Shown: positions 29,251 through 37,163 of the stretch, in pieces
How the letters are laid out: each line of letters begins with the position of its first letter
How positions within the stretch are numbered: the stretch's first letter is position 1
Made by a program: the position numbers and the translations under genes
Notes under the pieces: model-generated
Database searches by the model: none
What the model was told of the DNA's origin: nothing
The model's input: only the letters and a program-made list of their open reading frames with translations
Assembly (NCBI GenBank): GCA_031272455.1
Contig: JAISTS010000002.1
Location: forward strand, 1-44,331
DNA: 44,331 nucleotides
Source of the DNA: Tannerella sp.
Lineage (GTDB): Bacteria; Bacteroidota; Bacteroidia; Bacteroidales; Tannerellaceae
Direction: 5' to 3'

Positions 29251-29427
29251 TTTGATTTCATTGTTATAACATTGTGATCATTGTCGGACCGAAAATTGCT
29301 GCAAATTTAAAAATATTTTTTTAGAAATATATCAGTAAAAAAAATAAAAAAACTCTTTTTGTACAAATCCACTGGTTTTTTGTACAAAAATATTTAGCGT
29401 GATAAAGTAACGATCAGCTATTTTACC

Positions 29428-32235
29428 TTATCTGATGGCTATTTTATAATTTTTACCGTTAAATATCGCAATATATAATCCTGAAGGCAACGAGACGACG
29501 GTCGAATCGCCCTGATAGAGCGCAATTGTCTTAGCAACAGCACCGGAAAGGGTATAAATCGTTGCCGTTCCCTGCTTGGAGGCGTGGATATGTATCCTGT
29601 TGTCGGACACCCAGACCTCGTCCGCCGTCGAGCTGTCAACAGCATCTATCGGATTGAATTTTATATCAAACACTGTCGGTTCCTGCACGCTGTAAACCGT
29701 AACGACATAAACGTCGGGCAAGGCACGGTTGACATTGGCGGTTTTGACAACGACCAAACCCCGCTCGTCGGGTATCAGCTGTCGGTTTGTGCTGATAGTC
29801 AGCGGGATATTCGCACGCGCGAGTTCAGGCTCTATCGTCAGTACAAAATTGTCGCGGCTCATCACATAGTAACTGCCGGCGGGCGGTTCGGTCTTAAGAC
29901 CTTCGACCGAAGGCACAATGACCTGTCGCAGGAGTTCGGGTATCAGCTCTTCGTGCCGCAGCCAAATAGTGTCGATGGCATAGCCCGAATTAGGCTCGCG
30001 AAACAGGATAAAGCCCAAGTCGCCTATCCAGTCTATTTCCCATTGATTGACAGGTGTTGACGCCAGCGTCCAGCTTAAGCCGCCGTTGACGCTGCGATAC
30101 AGTTGCGGCGAGCCGTCGGTGATATTCAGCTCCAATTTGCCGTTGTAGCCCGGTCCGGGCGGGATATACACCGGGGCGTAGCTTGCGTGACGGTACAGCG
30201 GTCCGTAAAAGACCGTATCCGTCGAGCCGCCCGGAATCGAGACGACGATGCCGACATACTGTCCGTTTACAAATCCGGGGAAATCGGTCGTGAATTTGAA
30301 CTCGTAATTCCTGAGCGTATCTGCAAGCCCGGTCAACTGTAGCGTGTCCATTTTCAGGGCGGCGCTGTAGCTGAACAGCTTGGATCCGTCGGGCGCCAGA
30401 ACAGCTTCGGACGGGATATTGATATAGCTGATGTAAATAATTGCATGATTGAGCGATGCGACGGTGTCGAAATGCAGATTCATCACATATTCGTCGCAAT
30501 CGGCAAGATGATCGTCCACGTCTTCTTCGTGCGAAAACAGATTATAGTTGCCGTCCTCATCCTGACCAAGATAGTCAAAAGAGTCATACAGATAGGGATA
30601 GTGCAGGTCGCCTTCGACAGCGCCCAAGTCAAGGTCGGCAAGAAACACTCCGGAACCGTGATTGCGGTCGTTATCAAACGATACGGGAAACACATTAGGT
30701 GTATAACTGTTTTTTTGCGCCGTATTTGCGACTGCCAATTTCAGGTGATACCATTTACCCGGGATAAGTTTGTCGGCGACGGCTTGCAGTTTGACGGTGT
30801 AGCCGTCGTATTCCATAGTCGGGTCACCCTGATAATTGTAGCGAAAAAGATGGGGATTTGTCGGTACGGCATAATAATGCCCGGAGCCATCCGCTGGCGC
30901 TGAGCTATTAGGAGTCGGATTAGTGGTGTACCAGTTGCTGGGCAAACTAAACTGTTTGTAACCCCAGGCTGCCGCCTCTGCCGGAGTAAGAGGATATGAC
31001 GGATTGGCAATCAGCTGTGACGGAAGTGTATATGTGAACGGAGGCGAAAGAGCCGGGTTATCCTGATAAAACACGTTCCATGCAATAGAATACGGATTTG
31101 CGTACGGAAGAATTTGATACCAGTACTTTTCTATAGATCCCCAGTTTACATAGTTGATTCCCACCGGATTGCCGTCGGGCAGGCGGGCTATATTATAGCG
31201 ATAATACACGCTGTCGTTGTTCAAACGTGTATGCTCGGTCAGGACGCGATTATAAGGCGAATTTGTCGGGTTGACAATTGACCATTGCGCAGTCGTATTT
31301 TCGATATCGTCGCCCGGAGGCGTCTCAAACGGACCGGAAACGAAGAAACCGAACACGTCGTTAGTCAGATAAACGCCTTCGGGATATTCGTCGCTGGCGA
31401 AGATATAATTGAAGGTCGCCCGTCCGATAGCAGGCTGAAAATCAAATTCGAGCACAGAGCCGCAGGTTGTCCAAGTTATAGAGTCGCTTGTCAACGCGTC
31501 AAGGTCGCGGTCGAAGGAGTAATTGTCGTTCCACGCCATTCCGGGATGGTGTTTATGCTTACCTGATGAGTAATCCGCAGCGTAATACAAAAACGAATTG
31601 CCAATAGGTTGGGGACTGTTGACCTGATGTTGCCCCTTGTTGTTGGATCCGTCGCTCATGCCGTGATGCGTCCTGTTAGGTCCTTCGGCACGCAGTCCGG
31701 GTCCGGTTGTAAGCAGCAAGCCCTTTTCAAGTTCGAACTTGTCGGGGTCGGCGTCGCCCTGAGTAAAGTGCAAAAGCGAACTTTCGTTAGGATCGAATGG
31801 GTTTGTCACATTTATTTGCGCGTTAGCCGGACTCCAGTTCATACCGCCTGCTCCGGTCGCATTGTTACCCGGATACAACGGGGAGGTATTTTGCGGAGTT
31901 TGAGTAACGGGGTCCCAGTCCCAGCCGACAAAGCGCACGTTTTGAATACGTTGCTGGTCTTCGGGGGTATGGGCTTTCAAGAAAATCTTGCGCACATAAT
32001 CGGTAGGCGAATATGCGCTGATTGTGGCGTCGCGATTGACGTGGATACTGCCGGGCGCCGGCGTAGCAGAGCGGGTATAATACGTACCGGGTGCAGGTCC
32101 CTGTACATACCAGTCTCTCAGTTCTATGCTGTCATTTTCGCTGTCGGGCGCGACGTCTTTGCGCGTCTGCCCCACGACCGTAAGCGATGTCAGCATTGCT
32201 AAGCATAGAATACATAAAACTTTTTTCTTCATCAC
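29428..32235 (-). CDS. Secreted surface protein with choice-of-anchor-L-like domain and T9SS-like C-terminus (paralog B)
   Basis: LEFDFQPAIGRATFNYIFASDEYPEGVYLTNDVFGFFVSGPFETPPGDD; C-terminus ATIYTLSGAVAKTIALYQGDSTVVSLPSGLYIAIFNGKNYKIAIR. Confidence 0.85.
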   Translation of the reverse strand: MMKKKVLCILCLAMLTSLTVVGQTRKDVAPDSENDSIELRDWYVQGPAPGTYYTRSATPAPGSIHVNRDATISAYSPTDYVRKIFLKAHTPEDQQRIQNVRFVGWDWDPVTQTPQNTSPLYPGNNATGAGGMNWSPANAQINVTNPFDPNESSLLHFTQGDADPDKFELEKGLLLTTGPGLRAEGPNRTHHGMSDGSNNKGQHQVNSPQPIGNSFLYYAADYSSGKHKHHPGMAWNDNYSFDRDLDALTSDSITWTTCGSVLEFDFQPAIGRATFNYIFASDEYPEGVYLTNDVFGFFVSGPFETPPGDDIENTTAQWSIVNPTNSPYNRVLTEHTRLNNDSVYYRYNIARLPDGNPVGINYVNWGSIEKYWYQILPYANPYSIAWNVFYQDNPALSPPFTYTLPSQLIANPSYPLTPAEAAAWGYKQFSLPSNWYTTNPTPNSSAPADGSGHYYAVPTNPHLFRYNYQGDPTMEYDGYTVKLQAVADKLIPGKWYHLKLAVANTAQKNSYTPNVFPVSFDNDRNHGSGVFLADLDLGAVEGDLHYPYLYDSFDYLGQDEDGNYNLFSHEEDVDDHLADCDEYVMNLHFDTVASLNHAIIYISYINIPSEAVLAPDGSKLFSYSAALKMDTLQLTGLADTLRNYEFKFTTDFPGFVNGQYVGIVVSIPGGSTDTVFYGPLYRHASYAPVYIPPGPGYNGKLELNITDGSPQLYRSVNGGLSWTLASTPVNQWEIDWIGDLGFILFREPNSGYAIDTIWLRHEELIPELLRQVIVPSVEGLKTEPPAGSYYVMSRDNFVLTIEPELARANIPLTISTNRQLIPDERGLVVVKTANVNRALPDVYVVTVYSVQEPTVFDIKFNPIDAVDSSTADEVWVSDNRIHIHASKQGTATIYTLSGAVAKTIALYQGDSTVVSLPSGLYIAIFNGKNYKIAIR

Positions 32236-32271
32236 TGTTTAATTGTTTGAGCATTGTAATTTTGCTGTTAG

Positions 32272-34179
32272 TTATTTTACTATTATTTTCTCGTTTCGTT
32301 CGCGTACATTAATTATATATATGCCGGGCGGAAGCGCGACGGATGTTTCGCCTGCCGCCACGCGCAAGGTCTTGACCAAGGCGCCGGACAGATTGTAAAT
32401 CCGCAGGGTTTCGGGCGATGCGGTGTTGATATACAGAGTGTTGTCGCCTGTACGCAAGTCGATTGTCTCAACTTTGCCGGTCGCAGCAGCATATTCGGTC
32501 GAAACGCTGATGACGACGTTAGTCTTGATATTGCTGACGACGATATGGAAACTGCCGTCGGCACGTCGGGTAATCGTTGTTTCGTAAGGCTGTGAGGTCT
32601 TTACGACGGGTATGGAGTCGCCCGCAAGACTAAGGTTGAACGCAAAATTTTCGCCATAGTCGATCAACGAGCTGCCTGCCGTCGGCAAGGACTCTATCCA
32701 GCTCGGTATTTGTAGCGTTATCAGTTGCGCTTTATTGCTGACCTTGAACTGCAAGGCTATGTGAATATGACCTATTCCTTTGGTTATCTTCAATGTATCG
32801 GTATAAATTCCGGCAGCAAGCCCTTCGCGTGGGCTGACAAACACCGAGTCGCCGAGTTTGTTCCAGCCTACGATATCGAACGCCTCGCCTTTGGCAAAAG
32901 TGGCTGCGTCGGCGGCAAAACCAACGGTATCGAGCTTTGTTATATATATCCCTGCATTGAGAAAATGTGTCCTGAAAGCATAGTCGGTTGTAAACAGCGA
33001 GCCGAATTGAACTTCGCCTTCGCCTTCAGGCTCGAAGCCGCTGAACGCTCCGCCTTCGATAATGACTAAATCGCCGTCGTTCCGAATCAAGCCTTCGTTG
33101 ATTAATACCGCTCCCGTAGCTATGTTCAGCGTCAGCCCCTTCGGTATGGTCAGTGTATCTTCTTCGCTGACAGTAAGCGTTTTACCCGCCGGTATAGTGA
33201 GGTCGCAGGGCAGGATACAGTTGCCTGTCAAATTGTTTGAGTCTTTGGTTAGCAGCAGCCGGCTGAGGGACGTTTCTTCGTAATTGTTGCCGTGTCCGAT
33301 GTCCATTTGCGAACCGATGCCATTGCCGCGCTTTGCACTCACATTGTCGTTAATAATGACAATCGAGCCGCTTTTGCCATAATTGCCGCCGCCTATGCCT
33401 GCGCTGAAAGTGCCGCCGGTGGCAGTAACTTTGCCGCCGGTAATGATGATATTGCCACCGCTGCCACCGCCTGCATCGCCGAAACCGCCGCCTATGCCTG
33501 CGCCGTTGTAACGTCCTGTGGCTGTAACTGTTCCGCCACGTATGATGATATTACCGCCATTGCCGTTAACTCCGCCGCCTATGGCTGCCGCATTGTTGCC
33601 GGCGACAGCTTCGACCGTCCCGTCGTTGATGGTGATATTGCCGCCATTGCTAAACAGCCCTCCGCCTATACCGGCGCCAAAAATATCGCCTCGTGCCGCT
33701 ATATTGCCGCCATTAATGGTTACAGAGCCGCCGCCGCCCAGACCCGAATAGTGATATGTGATGGTGTCGGTGCCATTAATATAATCGTTTGAGGGATAAA
33801 TTTTCAGTTTGCCGGTATTTGCGCCTTTCGACTGGGCGTAAATTGTCAGGCTGCTGCCTTCGTAAACGCCTATACCGCCGTAAATTACAAAATCGCAACT
33901 GTCGGCAAGAATCAGATGCACATTGCCGCTGAGAAAAACCCTGCCGTCGGTATCTTTCACGCTTCCGTGAGCATAATACCAGCCGCTGCCCCAGTCTTTG
34001 ACCGCCGGATTAAAATTGATGGCGGTCGGGCAAATCTTCACGCTGCCGTCGGCGTCGATATATTTAACGTTATCCTCCGCCGCGACCGAAACAGCTGTAA
34101 ATAAGGCGATTATCAACAGCAAAACAAGACTTCCCCGTCCCTGTTCGCGTGAATATGTTCGCTTATCCGAGTACTTCAT
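32272..34179 (-). CDS. Secreted Gly-rich beta-strand repeat protein with T9SS-like C-terminus
   Basis: Repeats GGGVNGNGGNIIIRGGTVTATGRYNGAGIGGG; C-terminus LRIYNLSGALVKTLRVAAGETSVALPPGIYIINVRERNEKIIVK. Confidence 0.8.
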   Translation of the reverse strand: MKYSDKRTYSREQGRGSLVLLLIIALFTAVSVAAEDNVKYIDADGSVKICPTAINFNPAVKDWGSGWYYAHGSVKDTDGRVFLSGNVHLILADSCDFVIYGGIGVYEGSSLTIYAQSKGANTGKLKIYPSNDYINGTDTITYHYSGLGGGGSVTINGGNIAARGDIFGAGIGGGLFSNGGNITINDGTVEAVAGNNAAAIGGGVNGNGGNIIIRGGTVTATGRYNGAGIGGGFGDAGGGSGGNIIITGGKVTATGGTFSAGIGGGNYGKSGSIVIINDNVSAKRGNGIGSQMDIGHGNNYEETSLSRLLLTKDSNNLTGNCILPCDLTIPAGKTLTVSEEDTLTIPKGLTLNIATGAVLINEGLIRNDGDLVIIEGGAFSGFEPEGEGEVQFGSLFTTDYAFRTHFLNAGIYITKLDTVGFAADAATFAKGEAFDIVGWNKLGDSVFVSPREGLAAGIYTDTLKITKGIGHIHIALQFKVSNKAQLITLQIPSWIESLPTAGSSLIDYGENFAFNLSLAGDSIPVVKTSQPYETTITRRADGSFHIVVSNIKTNVVISVSTEYAAATGKVETIDLRTGDNTLYINTASPETLRIYNLSGALVKTLRVAAGETSVALPPGIYIINVRERNEKIIVK

Positions 34180-34251
34180 ACTGTTTAATTTCTCTATTCG
34201 GGGACAAAAATAAGAATAAAATAAACACCAACGATAAAAAAATCAATATTT

Positions 34252-34282
34252 TTTGCTGTGTCGCAAGAATTTTTTATATTTG
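34252..34282 (+). promoter_or_regulatory. Promoter TTTG-N19-TATATTTG upstream of the M20 deacylase
   Basis: TTTG 34252-34255, TATATTTG 34275-34282, 19-nt spacer. Confidence 0.8.
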
Positions 34283-34304
34283 CGATGCAAAAGAACGGTA
34301 TAAA

Positions 34305-35357
34305 ATGGAACAGTTTTACGACGCAATTGATTTGCTCAAGGGGATGATATCGCGACCTTCGTATAGCCGCGAGGAGGGCTTGGTAGCCGATTTTCTGGAA
34401 GATAAATGGCGCAGTGCGGGCTATGAGGTGCAGCGTTCGGGCAATAATTTGTGGCTGATGCCGCCTTCGTACGACGCTGCGAAGCCGAATATCCTGCTCA
34501 ATTCGCATATCGACACCGTCAAACCCGTCGCCGGATGGACGCTCGACCCGTTTGCGCCCGACGAAGACGACGACCTGCTTTACGGGCTGGGAAGCAACGA
34601 CGCCGGCGCAAGCCTTGTGTCTATGTATGAGGCGTTTACCGTGCTTGTCAAGCGTCCGCAACCGTATAATCTGTTTCTGTTAGCATCGGCTGAAGAGGAG
34701 ATTTCGGGTCAGGGAGGTGTCGCCAGCGCACTGCCATTGCTGCCGCCGATGAAGTTTGGCGTGGTAGGCGAGCCGACGGGGATGCACCCCGCGATAGCCG
34801 AGAAAGGATTGATGGTGCTCGACTGCACCTGCCGCGGTCGCGCCGGACATGCCGCCCGCGACGAAGGAATAAATGCCATACTGCTGGCTATCAAAGATAT
34901 AGAATGGTTCAGCAGCTATGTTTTTCCGCTTAAAAGCGAGCTGCTCGGCGACGTGAAGATGACCGTTACGATGATCAGCGCCGGCACACAGCACAACGTC
35001 ATCCCGGACGAATGTCGCTTTACGGTTGACATACGCACTAACGAGCTGTATTCCAACCAGTCAGCTTTAGATGAGATAAAACGCAATGTAGGTTGCGAAG
35101 TCGTCGCGCGCAGTCTGCGCCTTAACTCCTCGCAGATCGACCGCGAGCATCAGTTTGTGCAGCGGGCTACGATGCTGGGCAAGACGCCGTTTGGCTCGCC
35201 GACAATGAGCGATCAGGCGCTGATGCCGTTTCCGACGGTCAAAATCGGACCGGGCAGCCCCTCGCGCTCGCATACCGCCGACGAATTTATTCCCCTGTGC
35301 GATATCAGGGAAGCTATAGAGGTGTATATCAGACTGTTGGATGGACTTAAAGTATAA
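34305..35357 (+). CDS. M20 family metallo-deacylase (ArgE/DapE-like)
   Basis: NILLNSHIDTVKPV, YGLGSNDAGASL, SAEEEISG; start chosen at MEQFYDAIDLL, 22 nt after the -7 element, not the ORF-track start at 34149. Confidence 0.88.
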   Translation: MEQFYDAIDLLKGMISRPSYSREEGLVADFLEDKWRSAGYEVQRSGNNLWLMPPSYDAAKPNILLNSHIDTVKPVAGWTLDPFAPDEDDDLLYGLGSNDAGASLVSMYEAFTVLVKRPQPYNLFLLASAEEEISGQGGVASALPLLPPMKFGVVGEPTGMHPAIAEKGLMVLDCTCRGRAGHAARDEGINAILLAIKDIEWFSSYVFPLKSELLGDVKMTVTMISAGTQHNVIPDECRFTVDIRTNELYSNQSALDEIKRNVGCEVVARSLRLNSSQIDREHQFVQRATMLGKTPFGSPTMSDQALMPFPTVKIGPGSPSRSHTADEFIPLCDIREAIEVYIRLLDGLKV

Positions 35358-35359
35358 AA

Positions 35360-35896
35360 ATGAACGCTAAAAAAATAATGCCTGAAAATGAAGACACAAA
35401 CGATTTGAACCGCCTGTACGAATCGAATTATGCAGCGTTGCTGCGCTTTGCCCGACGTTTCATCGACGACGAAGCGGCAAAAGATGCTGTACAAGACGTT
35501 TTTACGGAGCTATGGGAAAACGGACGCGCGCGCTGCGACGACCCGTCAGTCAGAGCCTATCTATTTGCCTGCGTCCGCAATCGCTGTCTTAATATCCTTA
35601 AACACATACAGATAGAGGAAGACGCGCTGGCTCAAATCCAAACAGAAAATCGCCTGCTCGAACTCGACCTCTACGACTCGCCCGAAACGCTGCTTATCAA
35701 CGACGAAAACCTGCAGCAAATAAGCCAACAAATCGACCGGCTGCCCGAAAAGTGCCAAAATATTTTCAAATTGGCGTACAATGAGGGCAAAAAAAGCGCC
35801 GAAATAGCCAAAATTTTCAACCTTTCGGTACGTACTGTCGAGCATCAGCTTTATCTCGGATTGAAAAATCTCAGAAAAAAATTGCGCCCGTCTTAA
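35360..35896 (+). CDS. ECF-type RNA polymerase sigma factor
   Basis: YESNYAALLRFARRFIDDEAAKDAVQDVFTELWENG and C-terminal region 4 KSAEIAKIFNLSVRTVEHQLYLGLKNLRKKL. Confidence 0.93.
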   Translation: MNAKKIMPENEDTNDLNRLYESNYAALLRFARRFIDDEAAKDAVQDVFTELWENGRARCDDPSVRAYLFACVRNRCLNILKHIQIEEDALAQIQTENRLLELDLYDSPETLLINDENLQQISQQIDRLPEKCQNIFKLAYNEGKKSAEIAKIFNLSVRTVEHQLYLGLKNLRKKLRPS

Positions 35897-35926
35897 GTAA
35901 ATCACGTCTTACGATTGTATTAATAT

Positions 35927-36955
35927 ATGATAATGGAAAATGTACCCGAAAATATCATCATCAGGTCGTTGCAGGGGACTGCCGGCGCCGAAGATGAGCG
36001 AAAGCTGAACGACTGGCTGAAAGCAGACAGCCGTAACGCAGTGATGTTTGCCGAGATGCGCGAAATCTGGACATCGCGTAACGCCATATCCGACAGCGAA
36101 ACAGCATTGGGATGGCAGAACTTGCAGAAGCGCATCGCCGAGCGGCAATCGACGCCTGTCAGCCGCCTTACATCACCCGAACCGAATGACAAACAGCCGC
36201 ACATACCGCGATGGATAAGCTATGCCGCTGCAATTCTTATAGGCGCGGTCGTCGCCTCGACAGCTTGGCTCGTCATTCAGCCGCGTACGATACAGGAAAA
36301 ACTCGTTGTCCGCAACGAGATATATAACAACGGCGGCTTCCGGCAAGTCGAGCTGCCCGACAGTTCGTTGGTATGGCTTAACGGCAAGGGTAAATTGACT
36401 TATAATGAGGGTTTTGATGCCGACGGACGCACAGTAGCGCTCGAAGGACAGGCTTATTTTGAAGTGGAAAAAGACGCTGCCCGCCCGTTTGTAGTCAAGA
36501 TGAACGAACTGCAAATACAGGTAAAGGGCACCTCGTTTGATGTGAGGCACGACGATGATAATCACACACTTATCACTCTCGTAACCGGAAAGTTGAGCAT
36601 CAGCAGCCTCGACGCCAAAGGACAGCTCGCGGCGACGACACAATTAGACGCCGGACAGCAAGCCGTCTATGACCCGCAAACGCAAACGATAGCCGTAACA
36701 TCCGTCGAAACAGACTATTACGCCCTGTGGAAAGATGGCACATACCGTTTCGCGGAAGAGCCATTCGCCAACATCGCCCGACAGATGGAATACCATTTCG
36801 GAGTGAAAATAAAAATGTCGAAACGCACTGCTGCACGGCGCTTTACGGGACTTATCACACCCGACCACAGCGTCAGCGACGTGCTCGACATACTGCGCAA
36901 AAGCAGCGCGGTCAAATACAGGATTGCCAATTCAACCGTAATTATTAGTGAGTAA
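35927..36955 (+). CDS. FecR-type anti-sigma factor
   Basis: Single central TM; FRQVELPDSSLVWLNGKGKLTYNEGFDADGRTVALEGQAYFEVEKDAARPFVVKMNELQIQVKGTSFDV; C-terminal FTGLITPDHSVSDVLDIL. Confidence 0.93.
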   Translation: MIMENVPENIIIRSLQGTAGAEDERKLNDWLKADSRNAVMFAEMREIWTSRNAISDSETALGWQNLQKRIAERQSTPVSRLTSPEPNDKQPHIPRWISYAAAILIGAVVASTAWLVIQPRTIQEKLVVRNEIYNNGGFRQVELPDSSLVWLNGKGKLTYNEGFDADGRTVALEGQAYFEVEKDAARPFVVKMNELQIQVKGTSFDVRHDDDNHTLITLVTGKLSISSLDAKGQLAATTQLDAGQQAVYDPQTQTIAVTSVETDYYALWKDGTYRFAEEPFANIARQMEYHFGVKIKMSKRTAARRFTGLITPDHSVSDVLDILRKSSAVKYRIANSTVIISE

Positions 36956-37000
36956 ATAACATAATGTCAAACACTTAAAACCTGAAATGCCTATGGACAC

Positions 37001-37089
37001 AGTTTAATCAATACCGACGTTAAACTCTTTGTTGCCAAAGAGTTGAGCCGGACGAATTGCGACTTCATCCGGCTCAAAGTGAGTTTTTT
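37001..37089 (+). promoter_or_regulatory. Three chained inverted repeats between fecR and susC; the last resembles a rho-independent terminator
   Basis: IR1 AGTTTAA 37001-37007/TTAAACT 37020-37026; IR2 AACTCTTT 37023-37030/AAAGAGTT 37037-37044; IR3 TTGAGCCGGA 37043-37052/TCCGGCTCAA 37068-37077, then T-run 37084-37089. Confidence 0.65.
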
Positions 37090-37163
37090 AATTATCTATT
37101 TTTGCCGACATCCCGTAAAATCGAACAAGCGGATGAAGGCGTAACCAAAAAACATACAAATTT

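Noticed and set aside
33360-33740. Repeated blocks considered as a CRISPR or minisatellite array
   Set aside because: Repeats are imperfect, in-frame and Gly-rich at protein level, without uniform repeats/spacers or cas genes; they encode beta-strand repeats.
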